From the NCBI RefSeq assembly GCF_021134715.1, contig NC_060022.1, positions 3,415,001 to 3,479,000 of the forward strand: a stretch of DNA of 64,000 nucleotides. Reading direction: 5' to 3'. How positions within the stretch are numbered: the stretch's first letter is position 1; each line of letters begins with the position of its first letter. The notes below the pieces were generated by a model. That model had not been told where the DNA came from, searched no databases, and saw nothing but the letters and a program-made list of their open reading frames with translations. The translations under genes were made by a program, and so were the position numbers. Of this stretch, positions 25,478-35,806 are shown piece by piece. The DNA comes from Daphnia pulex (lineage: Eukaryota; Arthropoda; Branchiopoda; Diplostraca; Daphniidae).

Positions 25478-28400
25478 TCCTTCTTGTTAACTGGTTCGAA
25501 TCGGTGCTAACACGTCGAGGTACTTGATCGCGATTGAATAGAAGGCGTCCTGTTTGGCGTAAAACAAAAAACAAATGAATAATGTTGCAATTATTGTTAT
25601 CAAGGGTCAAGAGATGAATATGGCTATCAAAGAAGAACGAGTCTGAAACGGGTTTAGCCTAATTACGTATGCAATTTTCAGCGATGGACGTATAAGAGAC
25701 TAACAATATCACTACTAGCCCCGAATAGTCAGTAAAAGGCCAAGGCCAAAGCCCAACGGAACCCAATGGCAGTACAGCAATAGTCGCCTCCTTCTCTCCT
25801 TATTGACGTCCGGCTCCCGGTTCTGTCCGTCCACCAAATATATGTGTCACCCGCTAACGCAATATAGCCAAAAGGGGAGCCAGTTCCTGGACGCAAATGC
25901 ATTCCCATTTGGACGTGACAACAAAAACGTCCAAAGGGTCAACGTAATCATTTTCTCCCCTCGTTTCTTTTCTCTCTCTTTTTCGTTCAAAATGAATTAT
26001 GCATTTCGCTTTGGCAATGTGGTGACACGCCTTCACGCACTTTTGATATGAATACACGAAGATGACGCAATTGACGTCCGCCCATTCGTTACACTTAACA
26101 GCAGTTCTTTCAGCCGCAATTTTCCGCGGCCGACTTGAGATCATTAGACAATAAAAAAAGATTAAACGAAAGAAGAAGAAGAAGAAGACAAAAGGAAGAA
26201 ATAGTAAATAATATGATGACGGCCGAAGGAGGGACAGGACAGCTGGAGGCCGCCAGCCTCGGGACTAGTCCTGCCGCGCGGTCGATGTCCGCACTGTTTC
26301 ACACACACGGCAACAAACACAAACATGCATGCGCAGCACACACAACGAAAAAGGCAACAGACGCGCGATGCGGCCCCACGACGTCGTCGACGCTTATTTT
26401 TTTGTCTATACTACAAACATCTTTGCCGCACTCAACCTTGAAAAATTATTGTGGCTTTTTTTGTTGTGTTGGTTTCGTTCTTCCTAGATTCCACTGCACC
26501 ACTACACCACCATACGGATGATGCGCAATCTATTCGGGAGGATGATCCATGTACCTTGTCTCGTTGTTTGGCTATTTATTTTCACTTTTTTTTCTTTTTT
26601 CGTTTGGCGTGAATTTCGTTTGGCGGTCACTCTTTTGTTCGGTTCGTTCAAATCACTGCGCGCCCACATATACACGCCTCCTGCAACTTCCGTGACCAAT
26701 GTCTAATCTTATACCCCCCGATGTCGTGACAAAAACATTACAACAATAAATGAGAATCTTTTCAAGACCGAAGAAGAACGTATTTACAATAGACTGCCAA
26801 ATTCTTTTCTTTAGCCTTCCTCTTGTGTGTGTACTACGTGTGTCTGATTACGAAGCTCTCTCGCTGCGGAAGAATCTGCTGTGCTTCTACTGCGCTGGCC
26901 AATGGCCCGACACTCGGCGGATCATTGAATGCCAAGCCAGCCCTGAAAAAGAAGTTTCTTCTTCTTCTTCTTGCAGCTGGCACTCTTTTAAGTAAATCCA
27001 AAAAACCGGAATTTCTTAAGGGAAGATGATGAGGGCACACAAAAAACGTGTACCACATTCTTAACGTGAATTCAAGCGACGCACTGGAAATAATAAAAAA
27101 ACGAACGACACCACCGACGTCGCACGTCAGCTACGACGGCGAATATTATACGCACGGAAAAACAGAAAAGGTCGACGATAGCGAATAAAAAAAAGACAAA
27201 ATGAAAAGGAATAAGACAACAAAAGAAAAATAAGGTCCGAATCAGAAGGAAAAGAATATGAAAGAAAGAAAAAAACAAAATCACATGCAGCTGGCGTCCG
27301 TGTGTCGGATGCTATATAGTATGGACTCGTAGACTACTACTGGCTACTGGACAGAGTTCACTCACCCTGGGTTTTTGGATACGCTAGCGCGCTCGTGTGT
27401 GGTGGTCGGTGGTGGTCGGTGATGCAAGATCTCCAAGTGGTCAACCCCTCGTCTTTGGCGTGACCAAAGTTCAAACAGTGGAGGTCGTTTCCGGCACACC
27501 AGGACGGCGAAAAATCTTTTGGGCCAAGGAGAAGAAGAGCCGCAACGATCGAATTATATCCACTGGACTCGCTCACTTTTGGCTTTGGCGTAGACGTCTA
27601 CGAATCCATCCGTTGTAGGCGAGTGAATGATATCGATCCTCTTCTTCTTCTGCTCAAATGACTTGGAAAAATCCGGAAGGAATAAGAGGAATATTATCAG
27701 ATATTGGGGGGGAAATAAGGTGCTTGGTATCAGCAGGTGAAATGTGAATCAAGAAGTTGGGAGGAGAAGAAGAAGAGAGCGTGTCTCCACCGGTCCGTAG
27801 TTGGACACTGACTGGCAAAGGCAGGCGGTTCGTACGCTTCCCAGTATGTTGTTGAGCTTTCTTTCGTCGAGCTTTTACCTGGCCGACAGGTGGAGTTCTT
27901 CTAAAGAATCGGCAAGCCCCTGGTAGCGATTTTAGTCTCTTCTTCTTCTTCTTCTTCTTTTCCTTCTTCTTCTTCTTCTCCCATTTTGTTAAGCCTCTTC
28001 TTCTTCTTTGGCGATAGGATGGAGGCGTGGGTCTGGGAATGCGAGCGGAGAAAATCTACCTGAGCGGAACCGGCTTATTCCAAACAAGACAGCTTATAAG
28101 CGATGCACCAGAGGCGACGGAAACGCACTGATGCAAAAAAAGAAATAAATAAATGAATGCAATATCTATCAACTACAAAGAAGGATCTTAAAAAGAATAA
28201 TAATAACTTTGAACAACTGTGGAATAGAAAAACCGGAAAAACCACATCGTGTTTTGGCGAAATTGGAGAGAAAATCTATGTGTGTGTGTGTACAACCCAC
28301 TGCGGTCGTACGGATTTCTTTGTTCTATTTGTACATATATAGGATGGCGAATAATTGATTAAAATTATTATGCGTGGATTGATTTGTCCCCGTTCGTGAA

Positions 28401-28518
28401 CAATTTCCAACACGGGTTCAGATTTTCACTGGAGACCCACAAGTTTAGATTCCCAATTTTGTTGTGGCGGAAAATTGCTGTAGGGGCTTCAATGCTTCAT
28501 ACATATTCCAATCTCTCT
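25478..28518. promoter_or_regulatory. Upstream region of protease 1, simple-repeat rich
   Basis: Should include the promoter and 5' UTR of the minus-strand protease. A possible 5' UTR acceptor (GCCAAACAG on the minus strand) lies near 25550. Simple repeats include GAA/TTC at 26169-26188 and TCT at 27938-27980. No protein gene recognised. Confidence 0.35.
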
Positions 28519-29114
28519 ATAGAGGTTTTTCCATTTGGTTCGTGTAAGTAGAGGGAAAAGTCGTGCGGCTAGTCGACTAGTGCGCACCATGGCGGTGGAT
28601 AGCCGAAACTTGCTGCAGACTTTGCTTGATCCAAACGATAGTCACCGTAAGGCCATGTACTGTAACCTGTCAGGCTGTCAGCAGCAAAAGTGAAACCTGT
28701 TTTTTTTCTTAAGTGTTTAAAATGACAGAAGGTTTTTGTTTCATATGTTCAACTTATGAAAAAAAAAGAGATCGCCGAAGTTTTTTCAAAGTGAAATGAG
28801 TTCTTTCTCAATTGAATTACTGTTAATGTTGCATTCTGGCACTTTGAAAAAACTTCGGCGATCTCTTTTTTTTTTCATAAGTTGAACATATGAAACAAAA
28901 ACCTTTTGTCATTTTAAACACTTAAGAAAAAAACAGGTTTCACTTTTGCTGCTGACAGCCTGACAGGTTACAATACATGGCCTTACGGTGACTATCGTTT
29001 GGATCAAGCAAAGTCTGCAGCAAGTTTCGGCTATCCACCGCCATGGTGCGCACTAGTCGACTAGCCGCACGACTTTTCCCTCTACTTACACGAACCAAAT
29101 GGAAAAACCTCTAT
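28519..29114. repeat. 596 bp near-perfect palindrome (275 bp arms, 46 bp loop)
   Basis: The left arm 28519-28793 and right arm 28840-29114 are reverse complements with only a handful of differences, about 98% identical by eye. The arms are equal in length. Each arm carries CCATGG, so ATGs face both ways. Reading toward the centre gives a 34-residue ORF (28589-28693, MAVDSRNLLQTLLDPNDSH and so on) whose mirror copy is 29044-28940 on the minus strand. One arm difference is synonymous in it (TAC/TAT). Reading outward gives an Arg-rich ORF start. No target-site duplication or terminal TA was recognised. A transcript through it would fold into a very long hairpin. It may be a foldback element, a recent inverted duplication, or an assembly artefact. 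Confidence 0.9.
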
Positions 29115-29249
29115 CGCGTACTTTCTTCACAGTCACCCGAAATCTCAGAGGACCCCAAGTTAAATGGCCGGCCGCGCTCCACAGAGGATGTCGACCCTTC
29201 CATGTTTTTGTTGTCCGGTGGCAGGGGAAGATTTTGTTTTTCGTCATAA
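29043..29249 (+). CDS. Small Arg-rich ORF leaving the palindrome (uncertain)
   Basis: A 68-codon ORF starts inside the right palindrome arm. Its first 24 residues (MVRTSRLAARLFPLLTRT and on) are basic, contain no acidic residue and look amphipathic, like a mitochondrial targeting peptide. The same start exists in the left arm on the minus strand but runs into different sequence. It could be the first exon of a longer gene or chance. No downstream exon was identified. Confidence 0.15.
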   Translation: MVRTSRLAARLFPLLTRTKWKNLYRVLSSQSPEISEDPKLNGRPRSTEDVDPSMFLLSGGRGRFCFSS

Positions 29250-31554
29250 ATTAACATTTTGTTTTTGTCCTTCGACAATACAGAAACCACAGCAAAATAG
29301 GAGAGAAACACTAAAAAGACAACTGGTTAATCATTTTTTCTTTAAATGAGATATATATGACTAAAACGACTACACTTTTCACTGTGTATGTACGCTCGCC
29401 TTTTTGCTGTTGTTGTGGACGTACTTTTAATAGCACAATCCGCTAGAGCGTAATAATGAAATGCCTTTTTTTTAACTATTCAGTTTAGAACCCATCTGTC
29501 ACATTTTACGTTCTAAACAAAAATTGGAACCTTTTTACTTAACTTAACTTAACTTAACATTACTTCACTGTTATACTATACTGTTACATTTGTTTCATTT
29601 TTCTTTTACTTAATTTCCAATAATGCAATTAAGTAGTACAGTGAAGTAAGCTTACTATTTCCCAAAAATTGCTACGCTTAACATCAAATGTTGTAATCTT
29701 AACATTAATGGATAAAGCTATCTGTATTCTGTAATTACAATAATATAAACCATGCTAGAAATGGAGAACTTACCAAAAATTGCTGAAAAACATCCAGTGG
29801 TGGTCCATTAGCCACGTGCATCAGCAGTCGTGAATAAAAAACCGCGAAAATGAGCAGTTGAGCACCATGATGACACACTGCTCCGTCGACGACAATGAGC
29901 TGAATGAAATGTCCCTGATAATTAAAACCAGGGCTGTGTTGCAATTTTAAAGAATGATGATTTTTTTTCGAAAATAAATACCACAATTATTTTAAAAACA
30001 AAAGGCCTTTATCTAAAGACTAATGACTATTTTTTAATAATTTTGGTTCAATTATAAATCAATTAAAATTACATTAATCATAGATCTTGAAAACGTGGGT
30101 GGGTGAAAACGTGGAATTGAGGGGAGAACGAAAATATAGTGGAGTGGGAATGAGATGGAAATTGACAACTGCCAATTAATTCTCTTTTACAGTTTTACAG
30201 CACCTCACCTTTTTATTTATCTGTTTTATTGTACTATTCATTTATAGGTGTAGACCGGCTAAGACTAAATGTCGTCCAGGAAGCAGGAAGTCAAAAATGT
30301 CGATTGAATTCTTTCTGTCAGCACCGTCTAAATAACACTCGCGGGCTTTTTGTTTGTGTATGCAAATGTTTTCGCAATGACACATGTGTCTCATATGCAA
30401 ATCATGATCTGTAATATGCAAATCACATTATTAACATATATCAAGCGTTTTCCTTTAGAGATCAAACGGTATTTCAATGTTCGATCCAACGCATTTTAGA
30501 ATGCCAATTAAAAAAACAAAAAACAAACAGAGTGTCTGAAGTAAGACCCTGCTCACAACACATCATATAGGTCTCTTGTGTTAACAGTTATATAAACACG
30601 GAGTTCTACAGCACTCCAGAGTACCGGGTTGGCTCTTGGCTGACGTTTCCCAGCTGTTTTAAGTTGAAGAAAACACAAGTGGACAGCGTAACGACTGCAG
30701 CGCAACGTACCGATCGGGACTGGAACAAGATGCCTCATCTGCTTTACTTGTAGGAAATACCTCTTTCTTAAAAGCTAGATGGCGTTTTCACCTGTCTGTT
30801 TGTATTTTTCTTTTTTTTTAAACATTCAAATGTGTTGAGGTAATGCAAAAAGTTACCATTTCAAGAGCCAATTGCGTTGGTACTTGTCGGTTTCTTTTTA
30901 TTTGATGTGATTTCAACCAAGTTCAATTTTTCACACGTAGATTTTTTCTGCTAGGCGATATGTCAGTAAATGCTTAACACTTGGCGTGTCATTCAAAGAT
31001 GCGTAAAGATTGTCCCTAATGTGTAATTTTGTATTCCTTTTTCATTGATTTCTAATTCTGATTCATTCGAGTTGTAGCCTATGTATGTCAAGTTCAATTT
31101 CATCTAGTGTAACGTATGGTCATTTATCCGATTCAAGTGCAACCAAAGTCTCTTTTTTACGTTCTATTGCGAGTTGGATTAAAACAAGAACTATGTTAGG
31201 ATACAAATCAATCGACATAGTGTATTAAAATGACGAGGTTGAAGTATATGAACAGAGACAAGAAATTTGCAAATAAATGATGTGTAAGGCCACGATTAGA
31301 AAATTAAGCCAAACAAGTACAAAAGTCGTGAATTTAAGGATTATCTAATTAACAAATCCCACCAAAAGAACCCCCCACATTGGCCAGATCAAAAAGAGAA
31401 CCCAAATAAATATATATAGCGGCTTATGAAGAAGTAGTAGAAGACATTTCGTATTGTAATAAATATAATTATTTTCATCCCAGCATATAATTAAAAAAGA
31501 AAAAATCAACATACAATAAATAATCAGATCAATCAATAAAACACATCAATTGAA
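29115..31554. other. Intergenic, AT-rich
   Basis: No gene recognised. A short tandem of ACTTA units (about four copies) is at 29537-29558. The right end should include the 3' UTR of the minus-strand gene that stops at 31555. Confidence 0.45.
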
Positions 31555-34500
31555 TCATTTCTGGCCAGGAATGACAGGGAGAAATCCGCCATAATATTTC
31601 AGCTGGTCACCACCACTAGGCTGCTGTTGACCAGTCTGGCTATTCACAGCTGTTTCATGATGGCTAGATTCTTCAGGCGACTCGTCTCCTTTGCGTTCGA
31701 TTTCCTGTGGCATGGCGTGCCACTTTTCGAAAGGAATACTCGACATTTCACCCACTTCCGATGGGCTCTCTACGGAAGGCACGAAAGGAGCGTCCAAGTC
31801 GAGCAATTCCGGTGGTCCAGGCTGGCTTTTGTAAGTCACAATGTAGGCCGGATGAACGACAGCAATCTGTTTGCCATCTTCTTGTTGGATTGTCGCATAC
31901 GTAACTGGATGCTGATTGTTGAACGATTCCATGTAGGCTGGCGTTGTCGTTGTTCTCGATGGCAATTTGGTGGTTTTCCGCTTGGGTGGTCTTGGTGTGC
32001 TCGATATTTGAGTTTCGTACAGTGGAACATTTAAAACGGATGCCACACCGACGGACGGATCTGGATTCTTGACAGACGTCGGCTGCTGTTGCTCAAATGG
32101 AGGAAGGATCGAGGCGTTTTCATTCGGTCGATTGTGGAGTAATGTGGGATTACTGAAGAGTGACGCAACGTCTTTGTGGGGGTTCAGCGGAACTCTCGGG
32201 GGTGGTATACCCTGCGACACAGGGCTGATGCCTTGTGGTAGAACAGATTCCGCTTCTTGTGGGATTTCGGGAAATAAAAATCCTGGTGGCGGTCGTCGAT
32301 GGGGAAGCGCACTTTGACGGGGCGGTGACAATCCAGTCGGTAGACGATCCGGCCTGTCTTTGATGCCGTTTCCTGATGAAATCGGGAAAAACGGTTTACG
32401 AACGGGAGCGATTTCCGGTTGGCGAGCAGCCGGCGCTATTTCTTCTTGATTGGGAGTGGCGGCGGATGGAAACGGAAGTGAGTTTGGGCTGTTGGGACGG
32501 CTGCTGCTGGGCGAATCGCTCGGGAAATCGCTGCGGCGTTGACTCTCGGGAGTGTGGATCGGTGTTGCGGGCACCGAATGAACTAGCTGAGCACCGGCCA
32601 CGTTCGGTGGACCGGAAAGGACAGGGCCGACGACAAGGTAAGGTGGTTTTCCTTGCTCCAATTCGTGAGTTGTGTAGACGTAAAAAGCAGGTGGCTTACT
32701 GGCGGCATCTTCCGGTGAAGCCCTGATTCCAACCACTTGCGGATGCGTGGCAGCTGGAGTTGCGCCAAGGTTCGGTGGCATCTGTTGTTGCGGAAGCTGG
32801 AGGCTCAATCCTGACCGATCAACAGAGATGGGCGATGGCAAGAGCGGCTGATCGGGTCGACTGAAAAGGACAAATGAGCCACTGTTGCTTTCGGCCATGT
32901 CCAAATCTGTTGTCACTTCGCTGGGGTCGACAATTCCAGAACGGTCCGATTTCACTGTGGCGTCCAAATTACCGGATCGACTGCTGCCTGCTGAATAGCC
33001 GGAACGGCGCCCAAAGAAATTGGCTACCGCTTGGGAGATGGAAGAGAATGGCGATTGCAAAGCAGAGGGAAGTGGGCTAATGGCACCCGGCCGTTGTTGT
33101 TGCTGCCTCAGGTTGGATTCCTGTCCAGTAGGTCGTAAGTTTGCGTGCGGTCCAGGCTGCAGCTGATGAGCTTGCTGTCGGTTAAATTCAATCTGTTGTG
33201 GATGTTTAATAAACTGGAACTCATCAGTTGGATTCGTATTGGGACGGAATAGTGGCAGGATGTTGGGTGGTTGGTTCTCCTGTTTGGCGTTCAACCCGAG
33301 TTGTTGTTGCTCAGATGGGAATCGGAAAGGTGGGCGGGGTGAATCGTTGCCAATTTGTTGTTTCTGTTGAGGGGGTTGGTTCCAGTTGGGCACCAATCCC
33401 TGGTTGGATGATAGAGGAGGCAAAAATGAACTATCGGAAGAAGGACGGACAGGAGCGGAAGGCCGGAAGGCAGGAGTAAATACTTGCTGAGGTCGCGGAT
33501 CGCGACTGGCCACAGTCGGATAAGGGCTGGAGACTGGACTTGGAGTGGCAGAACTTGGTTTGACAGACACACCAGATGAGATGGACAGATCCGGGCCAGA
33601 TGGCGCGCCAGACGGGCCATTATCAAACATGAACAAGACGCCTTCTCCTTTGCTTCGTTCGTCATCGTAGTCGTAGATGATATCGGGTACGTCGGCCACC
33701 TGCCCAGGAGAGTTCTGCGGTGGTGACTGGCCAAAATTTTGATTTTCGTCAGCGGCGAAAAACGGTTTCGGTGTCACTTTGATTTCGGCTATGTGGTCGT
33801 CGGAATGAGGACGATAGGACTGATGGGGTGTAAAAATCGGCTCTCGGTCGTCATCCAATCCAGCAACGACAGAATAGTTGGGTCTGGTCGGTTGAGGCTG
33901 CGGTTTATCTTCCTTGGCTGGTTTCGGGCGGCTCTCCACTTTATAAGAATGGAAGTCGTCAAACTCTGGCCGACTGATTGGTTTGTACGGTTTGGGCTCT
34001 CCTTGCCGAGGAGGCCAATCGTCGTCCGTCTGTTGATGCGATGTCACTTCATCGTCTTTATAGAAAAAAGGTTTCTGGTTCGGTCTATTTTCTGGTTGGT
34101 AAGGCCTGCTGTTGTCTGGGTAGGTCTCGGAAATGTTTTCCTCCGAATGCTGCTGCTCGCTGTAGGTCTGAGGGCGGGGCGCAGGTTTGTTGCGTGTATT
34201 TTCGACAGGTGGCTTTGGTCTATAAGCAATGCTCTCAGTTTCTTTTGGAAGATCAATCGATGGACGGACACGTTGTTTCTTAGTGGTTGGTCGATTTGAA
34301 TAGGGATTGTATTGGCCATCACGCAGATTGTCAACCGTCGATGTCCGGATGGGTGTTGTCGTTGTCGTAGATAATTTGGGTTTCGATGACGGCCTTCGGG
34401 TGGTTTTCACAGAAGCGAATTCTTCCCCTTCGTAGTCGTAATCGTAGCTGCTGGGTAATCGTTCTGTGACATATTTCACCGGTTGAGTGGCGGGTTTAGT

Positions 34501-35115
34501 CGGTTTAGCCGTGGTAGAACTGGGTGAGCCCTGGTATTTGGTGTTGGCGTATCCAGTAGAGACCAGAGGGTATTTATTCTTAGGAGGCAGTTTGAATTTA
34601 TCGTAAGGATTGTAGGTAGTGCCATTACCATAGTCATGGATGGGAATATTGAGCAAGTCGTGAAACTGGGGAGGGAGCAATTCGAATGGGTTGATTTCAT
34701 TCGTTTCTGGCACCCTAGTATCTTTGCGATCGATGGCGTCTTCGGGCTCGACCGCTTCGTTGATTTCTCCTTTCACATCTTCGGATGGTGGTGGGGTGAA
34801 TCGACTGGCGGCAGGTCTGCTTCCACTTCGAACTGGATTGTTTGTCACTGCTTCTAAGACGACCCGACCAGTGGCTGGATCCCGGTTGCCGTATACCGGT
34901 TGAGCTTCCGACCCGAACAATGCAATCAACCGCTGCTGGTCAAAATTGGATCCTTCCTTTGCTGCAGGGAGTGGAACCGTTGCTGGCGGTGGTGGTCGTT
35001 GCTGTTGGAGTCTCCCATTCAATGACGTCGGTGGTGATTTCTGCTGACAGCGAGCAGTGGTCATAAAAACTGCCAGGACGAAGACGACAGCTGCTAGTCT
35101 GTTATTGCTGCTCAT
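31555..35115 (-). CDS. Large secreted Pro/Gln/Ser-rich disordered protein
   Basis: A single uninterrupted minus-strand ORF of 1186 residues. It starts with a clear signal peptide (MSSNNRLAAVVFVLAVFMTTARC, then QQ). The rest is rich in Pro, Gln, Ser, Arg and Asn with few hydrophobic stretches; the only cysteine I see is at the signal-peptide end. No catalytic domain is recognisable. Acidic tyrosine clusters (YDYDYEGEEF at 224-233, YDYDDE at 481-486) resemble tyrosine-sulfation sites. N164-G-T is a potential N-glycosylation site. The N-terminal segment RLIALFGSEAQPVYGNRDP and the C-terminus YYGGFLPVIPGQK are the least repetitive parts. It lies between two secreted proteases on the same strand, so an extracellular-matrix or cuticle role is my inference. 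I do not recognise the family. Confidence 0.85.
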   Translation of the reverse strand: MSSNNRLAAVVFVLAVFMTTARCQQKSPPTSLNGRLQQQRPPPPATVPLPAAKEGSNFDQQRLIALFGSEAQPVYGNRDPATGRVVLEAVTNNPVRSGSRPAASRFTPPPSEDVKGEINEAVEPEDAIDRKDTRVPETNEINPFELLPPQFHDLLNIPIHDYGNGTTYNPYDKFKLPPKNKYPLVSTGYANTKYQGSPSSTTAKPTKPATQPVKYVTERLPSSYDYDYEGEEFASVKTTRRPSSKPKLSTTTTTPIRTSTVDNLRDGQYNPYSNRPTTKKQRVRPSIDLPKETESIAYRPKPPVENTRNKPAPRPQTYSEQQHSEENISETYPDNSRPYQPENRPNQKPFFYKDDEVTSHQQTDDDWPPRQGEPKPYKPISRPEFDDFHSYKVESRPKPAKEDKPQPQPTRPNYSVVAGLDDDREPIFTPHQSYRPHSDDHIAEIKVTPKPFFAADENQNFGQSPPQNSPGQVADVPDIIYDYDDERSKGEGVLFMFDNGPSGAPSGPDLSISSGVSVKPSSATPSPVSSPYPTVASRDPRPQQVFTPAFRPSAPVRPSSDSSFLPPLSSNQGLVPNWNQPPQQKQQIGNDSPRPPFRFPSEQQQLGLNAKQENQPPNILPLFRPNTNPTDEFQFIKHPQQIEFNRQQAHQLQPGPHANLRPTGQESNLRQQQQRPGAISPLPSALQSPFSSISQAVANFFGRRSGYSAGSSRSGNLDATVKSDRSGIVDPSEVTTDLDMAESNSGSFVLFSRPDQPLLPSPISVDRSGLSLQLPQQQMPPNLGATPAATHPQVVGIRASPEDAASKPPAFYVYTTHELEQGKPPYLVVGPVLSGPPNVAGAQLVHSVPATPIHTPESQRRSDFPSDSPSSSRPNSPNSLPFPSAATPNQEEIAPAARQPEIAPVRKPFFPISSGNGIKDRPDRLPTGLSPPRQSALPHRRPPPGFLFPEIPQEAESVLPQGISPVSQGIPPPRVPLNPHKDVASLFSNPTLLHNRPNENASILPPFEQQQPTSVKNPDPSVGVASVLNVPLYETQISSTPRPPKRKTTKLPSRTTTTPAYMESFNNQHPVTYATIQQEDGKQIAVVHPAYIVTYKSQPGPPELLDLDAPFVPSVESPSEVGEMSSIPFEKWHAMPQEIERKGDESPEESSHHETAVNSQTGQQQPSGGDQLKYYGGFLPVIPGQK

Positions 35116-35677
35116 TCTACCAAAACGACAAATAATAATTTCCCTTTACTTTATTAAACATTCTTTTGATTGACTTGTCAGGATCAAGATCTTGACAGAC
35201 GTATGTTAACCCTACTAGAACTCTTTTTAACTGTTTTATAACATATGGCTAGTGATGTTTAGTGCTTACAAATATAATTTGATTGAGGTTAATAACAATT
35301 GCCATTTTACAAGACAAAACAATTGAGTAAATTTGACGATTTATGGGAATGTCAAGAGCTAAAACTGACTTCCTGTGTCAATAAGACTTTGAAATATGTG
35401 CATGTAAAAAAAACACAATAAATTGAGTAGCTTAAAAATAAACTTGCATCCACATACACCTGTGATTTCCCTGCAGGTACACAGGATCGATTTTCCCACA
35501 CGCTGCTAACAAACAACCACATGCTTGTTCACAATTCAGATTGTTGAATGATTCCAATATGAAAATACATTAACTTTACTCTCTAAAGCAAATTGAAAAG
35601 AGCAAACATCAAATTAACAATTTGGGTTACCATGTTATTTCGCATTTCAACACCATCAACACGAGTTTGTTTAGGAG
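35116..35677. other. Upstream region of the secreted disordered protein gene
   Basis: AT-rich. It presumably includes the 5' UTR and promoter of the minus-strand gene, but no clear TATA or initiator is seen. A non-coding first exon further upstream is possible. Confidence 0.35.
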
Positions 35678-35806
35678 ACATCTCATTTTTTTTTTTTTTT
35701 TTTTTTTTAATAATAGGTGTTGCTATGGACGCAGCCGCGCGGTGGCGCGGGGGTCGCTAGCATTGGACTGGCGTCCATTATCACCACCAGGGTACATCTC
35801 ATTTTT
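35678..35806 (-). mobile_element. Retroposed short sequence with poly(A) tail and 13 bp target-site duplication
   Basis: ACATCTCATTTTT occurs at 35678-35690 and again at 35794-35806. Between them is a run of 18 T, then TAATAATA-like sequence, then about 75 bases of unusually GC-rich DNA (GGACGCAGCCGCGCGGTGGC). Read on the minus strand this is a GC-rich body ending in poly(A), flanked by direct repeats, the hallmark of LINE-driven retroposition. GGACGC/GCGTCC can pair as a stem. I do not recognise the source RNA; box A/B of a tRNA-type SINE is not evident. Confidence 0.75.

Noticed and set aside
29537..29558. ACTTA tandem as an internal telomere-like tract
   Set aside because: Only about four units, and the unit differs from the arthropod TTAGG telomere repeat.
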